Of a DNA stretch of 64,000 bases, positions 16,253 through 25,967 are shown in pieces. Position 1 is the stretch's first letter, and every line of letters starts with the position of its first letter. The notes below the pieces were generated by a model, which searched no databases, was not told the DNA's origin, and saw only the letters and a program-made list of their open reading frames with translations. Both the position numbers and the translations under genes were made by a program. Source of the stretch: Halovivax gelatinilyticus (lineage in GTDB: Archaea; Halobacteriota; Halobacteria; Halobacteriales; Natrialbaceae); assembly GCF_024300625.1 (NCBI RefSeq), contig NZ_CP101322.1, forward strand, positions 2,555,992 to 2,619,991, in the 5' to 3' direction.

Positions 16253-17140
16253 TCAGTAGTGCTCTCGCTCGACTCGCTCGTCGAACGACCGCTGGAGCGT
16301 TCGCGTCACCGGACCGACGTCGAATCGAGCGTCGTCTACCTGTACGACGGGTCTCACCTCCCAGGTGGTGTTGGTGAGAAACACCTCGTCCGCGTCGGTG
16401 AGTACCGTCGGTTCGTACCGACCCTGAGCGGTCGGAATCCCCCGACGGTCGGCCAGCTCGAGGACGACTCGACGAGTAATTCCCGGCAAGACCGGCCCCT
16501 CGGTCGACGGGGTGTGGAGGACGCCGTCGTCGACGACGAAGAGGTTGCTGGTCGCCCCTTCGGCGAGCCGTCCCTCGTGATCTAAGAGGATGGCCTCGTC
16601 CGCATCTGTTCCGCGGAGTTCAGTTCGGGCGAGAATTCCGTTCAGGTAGTTGTGCGTCTTGGCGGCGGCCGGGATCGCGTCGTCGGGGATGCGGCGAGTT
16701 TCGACCGTCCGTACGGTTGCCGGTTCGTCCCAGACCCGTCGTCCTCTCGTGCCGCCGCGGGCGAGCGGCTTCGTCCAGATCACGACGGTCGGTTCGACGT
16801 CGGGATCCGGCGACAACGTCCCGGGCTGAACGCCGCGCGTGACCGAAAGTCGAACGTAGGCGTCCGCGAGGTCGTTCGCAGAGAGCGTCTCGTCGATTCG
16901 TGCGCGGAGCGCCTCGCGGGTGAGTCCCGGCTCGAATCCGAGCGTCTCGCAGGTCGCTTCCAGCCGGTCTGCGTGTGCGTCCCACTCGAAAATCGACCCG
17001 CCGTAGGCGCGAAGCGTCTCGAAGGCGCCGTCGCCGTAGCGAAAGCCGCGGTCGTCGACGCTGACCCTCGCTTCCGACGCGGGAACGAGCGCCCCGTTTA
17101 CGTAGTAGACGCGCTCTGGCGCGTCGCTCGGGTCGGTCAC
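16253..17140 (-). CDS. pabC: class IV aminotransferase-fold enzyme, probable aminodeoxychorismate lyase
   Basis: This 295-residue PLP enzyme belongs to fold type IV with branched-chain aminotransferases. Visible are VYYVNGALVPASEARVSVDD, RGFRYGDGAFETLRAYGG, the PLP Lys in AAAKTHNYLNGILARTE, and EGATSNLFVVDDGVL. Because it overlaps pabA by four bases in a pabB-pabA-pabC order, the most likely role is conversion of 4-amino-4-deoxychorismate to p-aminobenzoate plus pyruvate, for folate or pterin cofactors. A branched-chain or D-amino acid aminotransferase is an alternative that sequence alone does not exclude. Confidence 0.85.
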   Translation of the reverse strand: MTDPSDAPERVYYVNGALVPASEARVSVDDRGFRYGDGAFETLRAYGGSIFEWDAHADRLEATCETLGFEPGLTREALRARIDETLSANDLADAYVRLSVTRGVQPGTLSPDPDVEPTVVIWTKPLARGGTRGRRVWDEPATVRTVETRRIPDDAIPAAAKTHNYLNGILARTELRGTDADEAILLDHEGRLAEGATSNLFVVDDGVLHTPSTEGPVLPGITRRVVLELADRRGIPTAQGRYEPTVLTDADEVFLTNTTWEVRPVVQVDDARFDVGPVTRTLQRSFDERVEREHY

Positions 17141-17826
17141 GGCGACTCACGCCGGTGGGCGGCGGCGATCGCACAGAAGTTCGAGACGAGTCGCTTCCCG
17201 ACCGAGAGCGAGATGTCGGTCGCCTCGTCGTGACCTGCGGTGCGTTCTGGCGACGCATCAGTCCGATCGGGAACCCTCGTCAGGATGCTCTCGGGGTGAA
17301 ACTGGACGCCTATCTGCGGCTTCTCTCGATGCCGAACGGCCATCACGACCTCGCGCTCGTCGGCCGTCGTCGCCGTCTCCACGAGCGCGTCGGGAACGTC
17401 CGCGCGGTCGACGGCGAGTGAGTGATACCGCCCGACCTGAATTCGGGCCGGAACGCCCTCGAAGATGCCGTCGCCGTCGTGGCTGATCTCCGAGGGTTTG
17501 CCGTGGACGACCTCCGGCGCGTGACCGACGGCTGCGCCGTGAGCCGCACACAGCGCCTGGTGACCGAGACAGACGCCGAGGATTGGATAGGCGGTTTCGG
17601 CAAACAGCGGGATCGAGATACCGGCCTCAGCGGGCGTTCCCGGGCCCGGCGAGACGACGATACCCGTCGGATCCAGCTCGGCCACCTCGTCTAGGTCGAT
17701 CGCGTCGTTTCGGCGGACGACGACCTCGTCCGCCACCTCGCCGACGTACTGGACGAGGTTGTAGACGAACGAGTCGTAGTTGTCGAGGACGAGGATTCGA
17801 ACGTCCGCGCCGACCGGTTCGCTCAT
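17137..17826 (-). CDS. pabA: glutamine amidotransferase component (PabA/TrpG type)
   Basis: This 229-residue class I glutamine amidotransferase supplies ammonia to the chorismate-aminating partner. The N-terminal [19 protein letters not shown], the nucleophile Cys in [11 protein letters not shown], and the His/Glu of the triad in [11 protein letters not shown] are all present. It overlaps pabB and pabC by four bases on either side (ATGA type), so the three products are translationally coupled. PabA and TrpG cannot be told apart by sequence; the neighbouring class IV enzyme favours p-aminobenzoate synthesis. Confidence 0.9.
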   Translation of the reverse strand: MSEPVGADVRILVLDNYDSFVYNLVQYVGEVADEVVVRRNDAIDLDEVAELDPTGIVVSPGPGTPAEAGISIPLFAETAYPILGVCLGHQALCAAHGAAVGHAPEVVHGKPSEISHDGDGIFEGVPARIQVGRYHSLAVDRADVPDALVETATTADEREVVMAVRHREKPQIGVQFHPESILTRVPDRTDASPERTAGHDEATDISLSVGKRLVSNFCAIAAAHRRESP

Positions 17827-19382
17827 CGCGGCTCACCTCGCTCGGGCGCCTCTTCGGTCGCCTCGACGGCGAATTCCGCTCGTTCGCCGAGCGCCGCGTC
17901 GATCGCCGTCACGAGCGCGCGCGCCTTGTCGAGCGTTTCGTCGTACTCACGCTCGGGGACCGAATCGTGGACGATCCCGGCGCCGACGCGGAGGTGGTAG
18001 GCCTCGGCCTGGCGGACGAGCGTCCGGATGACGATGTTGAGCGTGGCGTTCCCGTCGAACCCGAAGATGCCGATGCTACCCGTGTACGGGCCTCGCTGGA
18101 CGGCTTCGAGTTCGTCGATGATCTCCATGGTTCGCGGTTTTGGCGCGCCCGTGATCGTCCCGCCGGGGAACGTCGCGGCGATGGCGTCGCCGAGTGAGGC
18201 GTCCTCGCGGAGCCGGCCGCGGACGTCGGAGACGAGGTGCATCACTTCCGAGTAGCGATCGATCCGGCGATACTCCTCGACGTCCACCGAGCCGTAGGCA
18301 CAGACCTTCCCGAGGTCGTTTCGCTCGAGATCGACGAGCATGGCGTGTTCGGCGCGTTCTTTCTCGTCAGTCCGTAACTCTTCGGCGTACTCCTCGTCAG
18401 CGGCCGGCGTCGTCCCCCGCGGGCGCGTCCCGGCGATCGGTTCCGTTCGGACGAGGTCGCCCGTTCGTTCGAGTAAGAGTTCCGGGCTCGCGCTGACGAG
18501 ATCGGCCGACGGGAACTCTACGAGCGCCGAGTACGGCGCGGGATTGACCCGACGGAGCGCGTCGTAGGCGGCGACGGGGTGGACCGCCGCGGGGGCGGCG
18601 AGTCGCTGGGAGATGTTCGCCTGGAAGGTGTCTCCGTCGCGGACGTACCGCTTGACTCGCCGGACCCGATCGGCGAACGCCTCGCGTCCGCAGGTACTCT
18701 CGAACGTCGCGTCCGCCGCGTCGACCGGCGGTGGGCCGATCGTCGGCTCGCCCGTTCGTATCGCTCTCGCCAGATCGAGCGCCCGCTCGCGGCCGCGCTC
18801 GTAGACGTCCCGTGCGACGGCTTTGTCGGGTGTTCCGTCGTTTACTGCCACCTTCGGACACGCCGTGATCCGGAGCGTAACGGGGCCGTCGGTGGGTTCT
18901 TCCCAGGCGGCGAGTCGGTCGAAGACGGCGAGTTCGAGTCGCGGGAGGCGCCGGTCGTCGACGGCCGTTTCGGGCAGCGTCTCGAGTTCCCTGGCGACGT
19001 CGTACGAGAGCCATCCGATGGCGCCGCACGGATAGGGGACCGGTTCGTCTCCGTTCGACCGTCCGTGGACGATCGACTCACCGGCGAGGACGCCCTCGAG
19101 CGCGGCGATGGTCGGCGAGCCGTGAGTGGCGTGAGATCGAAGTACGGCGTCTGACGAAACTGTCAGTCGCTCTACCGGATCGGCGCCAAAGTAGCCCCAG
19201 CCGGATTGCCCGCCGGTCGTCTCCAGAAACGCCCCGCCGGGACCGTCTCGCGCCCGGCGATAGGCCGCGAACGGGTCGTCGACGGTGAGCCGGACCTCGA
19301 CGGGGATGCGCGTCCCGTGGTCGACAGCGGCGACCGCCGACTCGACGTCTTCGACCGTCGTTACGGTCCGCGGCTCGTTCAT
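17823..19382 (-). CDS. pabB: chorismate-binding enzyme, aminodeoxychorismate synthase component I
   Basis: This 519-residue protein of the anthranilate synthase I/PabB/isochorismate group has an N-terminal domain (about 1-190) and the chorismate-binding domain (about 240-510). Key motifs are [21 protein letters not shown] and [22 protein letters not shown]-like sequence, then [25 protein letters not shown] and the neighbours argue for PabB; the Ala in PIAGT is the TrpE-type residue, where E. coli PabB has Lys. Start: the ATG at 19380-19382 (MNEPRTVTT) is preferred over one 37 codons upstream. It is first in the pabBAC operon. Confidence 0.85.
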   Translation of the reverse strand: MNEPRTVTTVEDVESAVAAVDHGTRIPVEVRLTVDDPFAAYRRARDGPGGAFLETTGGQSGWGYFGADPVERLTVSSDAVLRSHATHGSPTIAALEGVLAGESIVHGRSNGDEPVPYPCGAIGWLSYDVARELETLPETAVDDRRLPRLELAVFDRLAAWEEPTDGPVTLRITACPKVAVNDGTPDKAVARDVYERGRERALDLARAIRTGEPTIGPPPVDAADATFESTCGREAFADRVRRVKRYVRDGDTFQANISQRLAAPAAVHPVAAYDALRRVNPAPYSALVEFPSADLVSASPELLLERTGDLVRTEPIAGTRPRGTTPAADEEYAEELRTDEKERAEHAMLVDLERNDLGKVCAYGSVDVEEYRRIDRYSEVMHLVSDVRGRLREDASLGDAIAATFPGGTITGAPKPRTMEIIDELEAVQRGPYTGSIGIFGFDGNATLNIVIRTLVRQAEAYHLRVGAGIVHDSVPEREYDETLDKARALVTAIDAALGERAEFAVEATEEAPERGEPR

Positions 19383-19486
19383 ACGTCCTCCGAGGGTGGC
19401 ATCCGCTAATTCGCTTACGGTCCTGGCGGTCGGGAGCGGGTAACGGCGAAAACGAGCGGGGTTGGTCTCGGGTCCAATCCGCGTTC

Positions 19487-20287
19487 CTACCACGACGACG
19501 CCTGTTCGATCCAGCCGTCGATTCGGCCGGCGGCGATGTCGGTCCGTTCGGCGAGGTCGTCGGCGTCGGCGTCTGCCAACTCGTCGACCGTTTCGATGCC
19601 CGCGTCGGCGAGTCGCTCGGCGTACGCCGGCCCGATACCGCTCACGTCCGTCACCGGATCGCCGCCCGCGTCGGCGTCCGCGTCAGGCGCTTCGTCGTCG
19701 GAGGCATCGTCGGTAGGCGCCGCCTCGTCCGACGGTGTCTCGTCTGATTCTGCCGCCTCCGAGGACTCGTCTTCCGACTCCGTCTCTGCTGCTGGCTCCT
19801 CGTCGATCGACTCGTCTTCGACCGGCGGCTCGTCCGGCTCCGCCTTCTCGCTGGTCGGTGCCGCGTCCGATTCGGTGGGTCCGGCGGCTTCGCCCGGTTC
19901 CGCCGCTTCGGCTTCGTCGTCGGGCTCGGTGGTGATCGTCTCGGTCGAGCCGCTGGCGTCGGTGCCGGCCGCCGCGCCCGCGTCGGCGCTCGACTCGGCC
20001 TCTTCGATCGGGGCCGCTTCGTCCGAATCGCTCGGTTCGTCAGCCGCATCGTCCGCGATTTCGTCCGCCGTTTCTGGTTCGTCGTCGGCGTCCGCGGTTT
20101 CGGTTTCGCTATCCGGTGAGGCGCCCGTCCCGTCAGACGACTCATCGTCGCGACTGCTCATCGGCGGCGGCGCCTGCGTTCCCGTTCGTCGGGAGCCGTC
20201 GTCTGTGACGTCGATCTCGTGTTCGCGACGATCGGACGAGTCGCTCCCGAGACCGAGGAGAGACTTCAACGTGTCCAAGAGTGGCAT
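19487..20287 (-). CDS. helix-hairpin-helix protein with long acidic disordered region
   Basis: This 266-residue protein starts [19 protein letters not shown], a short amphipathic helix, followed by about 170 residues made almost only of Glu, Asp, Ser, Ala, Thr and Pro. The last 60 residues form a helix-hairpin-helix domain ([20 protein letters not shown], then a second hairpin [17 protein letters not shown]), as in the Rad51/RNA polymerase alpha/ribosomal L32-like HhH_5 family. It probably binds nucleic acid or protein through this end. It lies 104 bases upstream of pabB on the same strand but unrelated function is likely. Confidence 0.75.
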   Translation of the reverse strand: MPLLDTLKSLLGLGSDSSDRREHEIDVTDDGSRRTGTQAPPPMSSRDDESSDGTGASPDSETETADADDEPETADEIADDAADEPSDSDEAAPIEEAESSADAGAAAGTDASGSTETITTEPDDEAEAAEPGEAAGPTESDAAPTSEKAEPDEPPVEDESIDEEPAAETESEDESSEAAESDETPSDEAAPTDDASDDEAPDADADAGGDPVTDVSGIGPAYAERLADAGIETVDELADADADDLAERTDIAAGRIDGWIEQASSW

Positions 20288-20436
20288 ATAGCGACCGTAG
20301 ACGGTTCAGGCGCTAAAGTGGTTCGATCACGACCGCCTGAGTGTCCGCTACGGCACAGATTTATCGATCCTAATCGCCTATTATCTTAGAAATCGGTATT
20401 TCAGACCTGTTTGGTGTCGTTTTCTAGCGTCGACGA

Positions 20437-21246
20437 TCACACCCGCGTTCGAAGCGCGTCGTTCATCGCGTCGACGGGTGCTCGCTTCCCGGTCCATCGC
20501 TCGAAGGCCGCCACACCCTGGTAGAGTAACATCCAGGCACCGTCGACGGTCCGGGCGCCGGCCGCCGCCGCATCGCGGAGCAGCCGCGTCGAAAGCGGGG
20601 TGTAGACGGCGTCCATCACGACCAGTCCGTCGTGGAGGCCGCGAGCGTCGACGACGGTCTCGTCTTCGTCCATTCCGACGCTCGTCGCGTTGACGAGGAT
20701 CTGCGCGTCGGAGAGCAGCGCTGGGAGCTCCGAGAGGCCGTATCCGGTCGCGCCGGGAACGCTATCGGCGAGCGCTTCGGCCCGCGCCGCCGTTCGGTTC
20801 GCGATCCGGACCGAGGCGCCCGCGTCGGCCAGGCCGAACGCGACCGCCCGCCCGGCGCCACCGGCCCCGACGACGACGGCCGTCGTTCCGTCGAGCGACT
20901 CGCCGTCGAATCCGTGTTCTCGAAGCGCGCGAACGGCTCCGACGGCGTCGGTGTTGTGTCCCGTCGGTCGCTCGCCCGTAAAGTCGATCGTGTTCACCGC
21001 GCCGATGCGCCGCGCCAGCTCGTCCGGTTCGACGACGGCGAGCGCGTCCTCCTTGAACGGAATCGTCACGTTCAGCCCGCACACGCCGAGCGCGTCGGCT
21101 CCTCGGACCGCCGCCTCGAACGCGGCCGGGTCGGGCTCGAAGGTGACGTACCGAGCGTCGATACCGAGCGCCTCGTAGGCCGCCTCGTGCATCGGCGGCG
21201 ACAGCGAGTGTCCGACGGGGTTGCCCACGAGTCCGTAGACGTCCAT
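20437..21246 (-). CDS. aroE: shikimate dehydrogenase
   Basis: This 269-residue enzyme reduces 3-dehydroshikimate with NADPH in the shikimate pathway. The substrate site ([20 protein letters not shown]), the catalytic Lys/Asp region ([30 protein letters not shown]), the NADP loop ([20 protein letters not shown]) and the C-terminal [14 protein letters not shown] are all visible. Length is normal. The 149 bases between it and the HhH protein contain AT-rich DNA but no gene. The product feeds chorismate used by the pab enzymes nearby, although they are not one operon. Confidence 0.95.
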   Translation of the reverse strand: MDVYGLVGNPVGHSLSPPMHEAAYEALGIDARYVTFEPDPAAFEAAVRGADALGVCGLNVTIPFKEDALAVVEPDELARRIGAVNTIDFTGERPTGHNTDAVGAVRALREHGFDGESLDGTTAVVVGAGGAGRAVAFGLADAGASVRIANRTAARAEALADSVPGATGYGLSELPALLSDAQILVNATSVGMDEDETVVDARGLHDGLVVMDAVYTPLSTRLLRDAAAAGARTVDGAWMLLYQGVAAFERWTGKRAPVDAMNDALRTRV

Positions 21247-21510
21247 GGTGGCTCTCCGGGCGGCGGGATGTTAATGGAGGTGGTTTCGGTGAGCGGCGGC
21301 GGTGTTCAATCCGGATCGACGGAACGCCGGTTCGATCGAGGTGATCGGAATAATTCGCGACACCGAAGAATACCTCTCGAGGCCGGGGTGCGGTGTTTGT
21401 CACACAGCCTGACGCTTCGACGAGTGCGTAGATCGTGTTTGACGGGAGGCCGTTCGGCGTGGCGACCGAATCGAGAACGGTTATAGGTCGCTCTCGTGAA
21501 GTAAGCCCCG

Positions 21511-22488
21511 ATGGTCGGCGACACCGTGATATCGATCGCGTTACTCGCCGCTGGCGCCGTCACCCTCTACGTCGGCGCCGAACTCCTCGTCGCGGGATCC
21601 GGTCGGATCGGACACGGCCTCGGCCTCAGGGCGGCCACCGTCGGGGTGACGCTCGTCGCGTTCGCCACGACGGCGCCGGAGCTGTTCGTCGCGATCATCG
21701 GCGCGATCGAGGTCGATCCCGACGTGGGTCTGGGCGCGATCGTCGGCTCGAATATCGCCAACATCGGGCTCGTACTCGGGCTGGCGGCGCTGATCAAGCC
21801 GCTCGAAGTCTCGGAGACGGCGTTTCGCCGTGACGTCCCGTTCATGGTGTTCGCCGCCTTTCTCACCTACGGACTGGCTAGATTCGACGGGCAACTCGGC
21901 CGGCTCGACGCGGTGATCATGCTCGCGCTCCTCGCGGCGTATACGGCCTACTTGATCCGGTCGGTCAACGCGAGACAGGCGGCGATCGCGGCGGGCGACG
22001 TTCCGGAGGTCGACGCGGCGGTCGCCTCGTCCCGTCTCTCGGGCGTCGAACTCAGAGACGCGCTCTACGTCGTCGCCGGCCTCGTCGCGATCGTCGCCGG
22101 TTCGCAGTGGCTCGTCTCCGGGGGGACCGACCTCCTCTCGGAACTCGGCTTCTCGCCGCTGTTCATCGGTCTGACGGTCCTCGCGCTCGGCACGTCGCTA
22201 CCGGAACTCGCGGCGTCGGTCGTCGGCGCGATTCGCGGCGAGACGGCCTTCGCCATCGGCAACGTCGTCGGCTCGAACATCTACAACCTGATCGCCGTCC
22301 TCGGCCTGGTGGCGATCGTCGTCCCGATTCCCGTCGAGACGGGGACGCTCAGATTCGAGCTGCCGGCGATGGTCGTCTTCACCGTGGTGCTGGTGGCGAT
22401 GCTCGGGTACGGCCGACGGCTCTCGCGACTCGACGGCGCGGCGCTGGTCGCCGGCTACGTCGTCTTCGTCTACCTGTTGTTTCCCTGA
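21511..22488 (+). CDS. calcium/sodium antiporter of the CaCA family (YrbG type)
   Basis: This 325-residue integral membrane protein has about ten helices and the two inverted alpha repeats of CaCA exchangers. Repeat one contains VAFATTAPELFVAIIGAI and GAIVGSNIANIGLVLG; repeat two contains LALGTSLPELAASVVGAI and GNVVGSNIYNLIAVLG, holding the paired Glu residues and Ser/Asn that coordinate the ions. It probably exports Ca2+ in exchange for Na+. A short Ala/Asp-rich cytoplasmic loop separates the repeats. The start at 21511 fits a leader-poor message. The deacylase gene follows 86 bases later. Confidence 0.92.
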   Translation: MVGDTVISIALLAAGAVTLYVGAELLVAGSGRIGHGLGLRAATVGVTLVAFATTAPELFVAIIGAIEVDPDVGLGAIVGSNIANIGLVLGLAALIKPLEVSETAFRRDVPFMVFAAFLTYGLARFDGQLGRLDAVIMLALLAAYTAYLIRSVNARQAAIAAGDVPEVDAAVASSRLSGVELRDALYVVAGLVAIVAGSQWLVSGGTDLLSELGFSPLFIGLTVLALGTSLPELAASVVGAIRGETAFAIGNVVGSNIYNLIAVLGLVAIVVPIPVETGTLRFELPAMVVFTVVLVAMLGYGRRLSRLDGAALVAGYVVFVYLLFP

Positions 22489-22574
22489 CCGATAACTCTC
22501 CCTACGGGCTGGAACTGCGTCGAACACCGCCCGAAAGCGGAGGATATTCGAGCGTCCGCCGCCGAGGTCCCGTC

Positions 22575-23966
22575 GTGATCGCGATCGTCGAGAGCCGAGC
22601 CGACGAGGCGTCGGTCAACATCTGCGAACAGCTCCGGACGGTAACCGACTGGGAGCGCCACGAGGACCGGAACCGACCTGACGCCGACGGCGGCGGACCG
22701 TACTACCGTCGAGACGGGTTCGAACTTCGCTCGTTCGACGCGTTGCACCTCGAACTCGATCGAGCGGCGGAGGCGTTCGACGAGCGTCCTGCGTTTCTCG
22801 TCTTCGCCTCGCGCCACTCCGGCGGGACGGGACCGCTTCTCACCGGCCACTTCACGGGAAACTTCGGGCCGGCCGAGTACGGCGGCGCGGATCGGTCGGT
22901 CGCCGAAGCCGCGCCGAACGTCCTGCCGGCGCTGCTCGAGGCGTTCGACGAATTCGCGCCCGACGGCTACGACGTCGGGATGGAGTGTACCCACCACGGC
23001 CCGACGGACGTCGGCTGTCCCTCGCTGTTCGTCGAACTCGGGAGCGACGAGGCCCAGTGGGCCGACGAGGAAGCCGCCGAGGCGGTCGCGAGGGCGATCC
23101 TCGCGCTCGACGGCGTCGAACCCAACCGTACGATTCCGTCCGCCGCCGACGCTGGCCTCTCGGGCACGACCGACGCACCCGCTCGCCACCTCGTCGGGTT
23201 CGGCGGCGGCCACTACGTCCCCAGGTTCGAGCGGATCGTCCGCGAGACGCCGTGGGCGGTCGGACACGTCGCACCGGAGTGGGCGCTCGAGACGCTCGAG
23301 GATCCGGCGACGGAGACGGACCTGCTCTGCGAGGCGTTCGAGGCGAGCGCCGCGGCGTTCGCCGTCGTCGAGGGCGAGCACCCCGATCTGACGGACGCGA
23401 TCGACGCGCTGGGCTATCGCGTCGTGAGCGAGTCCTGGATCCGGGAGGTCGGCGACCGTTCTCAGTCGCTCGTCGAGGCCGTCGAGACTGCGCTCGGTCC
23501 GATCGCCGAGGGGGTTCGGTTCGGCGAGCGCCGCTCGTCGTCGTTCGAGGTGGTGACGCTTCCGACCGATCTGATCGAGGCGTGCGAAGGGATCGATCCC
23601 GACCGGTCCTGGGACATCGTGACCGCCGAGGCAGTCGCCGTCGAGACGACCAACGGCGGGACCCGTCTCGGCGAACGGATCGCCGTTCCCGAGGACGCCG
23701 GTCCGACTGCGCCGAGCGGGCTCCCGCGACGGGTCGTGGACGGACTTGCTGGGGTGCTTCGCGATGGGTTCGACCAGGTCAGAGTAGCGGACGACGTGAT
23801 CGAAGTCGAGACCGCGGCGTTCGACCCCGATCTCGCCAGCGATCTCGGGATTCCCGACGGCCCCGCGTTCGGCGCGCTGGCCGGCGGCGAGTCTGTCACG
23901 GTCGATGGCACGGAAATCGACCCGGAAGCGGTCCACGTCACCCGGACGGACCGTTTTCCACTCTGA
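22575..23966 (+). CDS. dtdA: D-aminoacyl-tRNA deacylase (DTD2/GEK1 type)
   Basis: This 463-residue enzyme hydrolyses the ester between D-amino acids and tRNA, preventing their use in translation. The archaeal/plant DTD2 N-terminal domain is clear: MIAIVESRADEASVNICEQL, FLVFASRHSGGTGPLLTGH, DVGMECTHHGPTDVGCPS and VGFGGGHYVPRFERI. A further 190-residue C-terminal extension (after about residue 270) is haloarchaeal-type and has no known role. The start is a GTG at 22575, chosen because the conserved IAIVES strand begins with it; the frame runs open far upstream only as antisense-like sequence. Confidence 0.9.
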   Translation: MIAIVESRADEASVNICEQLRTVTDWERHEDRNRPDADGGGPYYRRDGFELRSFDALHLELDRAAEAFDERPAFLVFASRHSGGTGPLLTGHFTGNFGPAEYGGADRSVAEAAPNVLPALLEAFDEFAPDGYDVGMECTHHGPTDVGCPSLFVELGSDEAQWADEEAAEAVARAILALDGVEPNRTIPSAADAGLSGTTDAPARHLVGFGGGHYVPRFERIVRETPWAVGHVAPEWALETLEDPATETDLLCEAFEASAAAFAVVEGEHPDLTDAIDALGYRVVSESWIREVGDRSQSLVEAVETALGPIAEGVRFGERRSSSFEVVTLPTDLIEACEGIDPDRSWDIVTAEAVAVETTNGGTRLGERIAVPEDAGPTAPSGLPRRVVDGLAGVLRDGFDQVRVADDVIEVETAAFDPDLASDLGIPDGPAFGALAGGESVTVDGTEIDPEAVHVTRTDRFPL

Positions 23967-24114
23967 GTCGTTCCGTCGGATTCGCGACGTCTCTACGACC
24001 GGAGCGGACGGACGTATAATTTATCGGATATGTAACGTTCGATTACGTCGTCTGACGGGCGGCATACAACGTGGGAAACGGTCATAACGCTGCGTTCACA
24101 ATAGCGTTCCAAGA

Positions 24115-25323
24115 ATGGACTCCATTGTCGAAGAAGCTATCGACGAGGCCGAAGACGGTGGCGCCGACCCCGCAGCGAGCGCGCCCCGGGCCAACGACGC
24201 CTCCCCGGAACCGAACCCGTCGGGTACGATGACCGACGAGGAGCTACAGGACGTCCTCCAGGACCTTCAGACCGACATTACCGTCGTCGGCTGTGGCGGC
24301 GCCGGCGGCAACACCGTAAACCGCATGGACGAAGAGGGGATCCACGGCGCTAAGCTCGTCGCGGCGAACACCGACGTCCAGCACTTAGTCGAGATCGAGG
24401 CGGACACGAAGATCCTCATGGGCGAGCAGAAGACCGGCGGCCGCGGCGCCGGCTCGCTCCCGCAGGTCGGCGAGGAGGCCGCCCTCGAGAGCCAGGAGGA
24501 CATCTACGACGCCATCGAAGGCGCCGACATGGTGTTCGTCACCGCCGGTCTGGGCGGGGGAACCGGAACCGGGTCGGCGCCCGTCGTCGCGAAGGCCGCC
24601 CGCGAGTCCGGCGCCCTGACCATCTCGATCGTCACCACGCCCTTTACCGCCGAGGGCGAAGTTCGACGGACCAACGCCGAAGCCGGCCTCGAACGGCTGC
24701 GCGACGTCTCCGACACCGTCATCGTCGTTCCGAACGACCGCCTGCTCGATTCCGTCGGCAAACTGCCGGTTCGCCAGGCGTTCAAAGTCTCGGACGAAGT
24801 GCTGATGCGCTCGGTCAAGGGAATCACCGAACTCATTACGAAACCCGGCCTGGTCAACTTGGACTTCGCCGACGTTCGCACCGTCATGGAGAAAGGCGGC
24901 GTCGCGATGATCGGACTCGGCGAGTCCGACTCCGAGGCGAAGGCCGAAGACTCCGTCAAGACCGCGCTTCGCTCGCCGCTGCTCGACGTCGACATCTCGG
25001 GAGCGACCTCGGCGCTCGTCAACGTCACGGGCGGAAACGACATGTCCATCGAGGAGGCGGAGGGCGTCGTCGAAGAGATCTACGACCGGATCGACCCCGA
25101 CGCGCGCATCATCTGGGGGACCTCCATCGACGAGACGCTCGAAGGCAGCATGCGGACGATGATCGTCGTCACCGGCGTCCAGTCCCCGCAGATCTACGGC
25201 CGACCCGACGGCGAGACCGTCCAGCCCCAGGGCGTCGGTCAGCCGGGTGCCAGCCAGCAGGCGCCCGGCGGACACCAGGTTCCCGACGTCGACGACGAGG
25301 ACGACATCGACTTCGTCGGCTAG
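24115..25323 (+). CDS. ftsZ1: cell division protein FtsZ1
   Basis: This 402-residue tubulin-family GTPase forms the division ring. The acidic N-terminal tail ([16 protein letters not shown]), [17 protein letters not shown], the tubulin signature [15 protein letters not shown] and the catalytic T7 loop [11 protein letters not shown] are present. The tail and motif wording match haloarchaeal FtsZ1, which with FtsZ2 drives division. The C-terminal region after about residue 360 is Gly/Gln/Pro-rich and ends in an acidic patch ([12 protein letters not shown]) that probably contacts membrane anchor proteins. It is preceded by a 148-base region with AT-rich promoter-like DNA. Its 3' end carries tandem repeats. 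Confidence 0.96.
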   Translation: MDSIVEEAIDEAEDGGADPAASAPRANDASPEPNPSGTMTDEELQDVLQDLQTDITVVGCGGAGGNTVNRMDEEGIHGAKLVAANTDVQHLVEIEADTKILMGEQKTGGRGAGSLPQVGEEAALESQEDIYDAIEGADMVFVTAGLGGGTGTGSAPVVAKAARESGALTISIVTTPFTAEGEVRRTNAEAGLERLRDVSDTVIVVPNDRLLDSVGKLPVRQAFKVSDEVLMRSVKGITELITKPGLVNLDFADVRTVMEKGGVAMIGLGESDSEAKAEDSVKTALRSPLLDVDISGATSALVNVTGGNDMSIEEAEGVVEEIYDRIDPDARIIWGTSIDETLEGSMRTMIVVTGVQSPQIYGRPDGETVQPQGVGQPGASQQAPGGHQVPDVDDEDDIDFVG

Positions 25324-25366
25324 ACTCCTCGTAATTTTCCTGTCGCAGAAGATACCATTTTCAGTT

Positions 25367-25462
25367 GTCGAAACTCGTCGATTTCTCCCGTCGTAATTCA
25401 CCGATTTCTGCCGTCGCGACTCGCTGAGTTTCCTGCTGTTTCGACACGCTGAGTCTCTTGCC
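25367..25462. repeat. four degenerate 23-25 bp tandem units downstream of ftsZ1
   Basis: Units 25367-25389, 25390-25412, 25413-25437 and 25438-25462 share the pattern GTCG-NNACTCG-CTGATTTCT-GCC with drift. They fill much of the region between the stops of the convergent ftsZ1 and ferredoxin genes. Two copies of CAGAAGATACC (near 25346 and 25473) flank them. Being T-rich on the plus strand they may include the ftsZ1 terminator. Confidence 0.6.
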
Positions 25463-25510
25463 GCATTGATTCACAGAAGATACCGACGGACACAAATACC
25501 GACGGTCAAA

Positions 25511-25843
25511 TCAGTCGTCGTCCGCGAACGCCTCGCCTGCCGTCGCGCCGACGTCCCCTTCGATGCTGGGGGGATACTTCCCGCGGTCGAGTTTCAAATC
25601 CGATTGCGGTCGGGCCATACAGGTGAGCGCGTAGCGCGAAGCCTCCTCTTCGGTGAACGCCCGGGCAGCCGGCTGGGTCACTTCGCCTTCGACGATCTCG
25701 GCCGAGCAGGCGACGCACATCCCGACGCGACAGGAGTACTCCTGGGCGATTCCCTCCTCGAGACAGCGACTCAGGATGGTTTCTTTGTCCGAACAGGTGA
25801 TCGTCTCGCCCGTCCCGACGAACTCGACGGTATACTCGGTCAT
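25511..25843 (-). CDS. fdx: plant-type 2Fe-2S ferredoxin
   Basis: This 110-residue electron carrier has the C-x4-C-x2-C motif in EYSCRVGMCVACSAEI and the fourth ligand in ALTCMARP. N-terminal MTEYTVEFVGTGETI is the first beta hairpin. It is shorter than the salt-adapted halobacterial ferredoxins with the acidic N-terminal insertion (about 128 residues), so it is likely a second ferredoxin with another partner. The start at 25841-25843 is chosen over a frame 29 codons longer. The gene is divergent from the geranylgeranyl reductase gene with about 124 bases between starts, which hints at a shared control region. Confidence 0.9.
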   Translation of the reverse strand: MTEYTVEFVGTGETITCSDKETILSRCLEEGIAQEYSCRVGMCVACSAEIVEGEVTQPAARAFTEEEASRYALTCMARPQSDLKLDRGKYPPSIEGDVGATAGEAFADDD

Positions 25844-25967
25844 ACCGCCGGCTACGAAGGTGGTCCACAAAATACTTCGCTCTTTCCGACTCTCCCGGTA
25901 GGACGTCAGCGGAGTACGTACGCGGTGCACGAAAAACGTTTTCTACCAGCGCTCACGACGCTCTTGT

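Noticed and set aside
19536-20291. Ser/Ala-rich 251-codon frame on the plus strand opposite the HhH protein
   Set aside because: It is the antisense of the acidic low-complexity region; repeats of GAC/GAG codons give Ser/Val/Ala on the other strand.
22470-23936. Long open frame (488 codons) on the minus strand opposite the D-aminoacyl-tRNA deacylase
   Set aside because: Its translation is Arg/Asp-rich and shows no domain, while the plus strand encodes a clear conserved enzyme. High GC leaves antisense frames open by chance.
24385-25401. 338-codon minus-strand frame opposite ftsZ1
   Set aside because: Pure shadow of a conserved gene; no start context and no recognisable motif.
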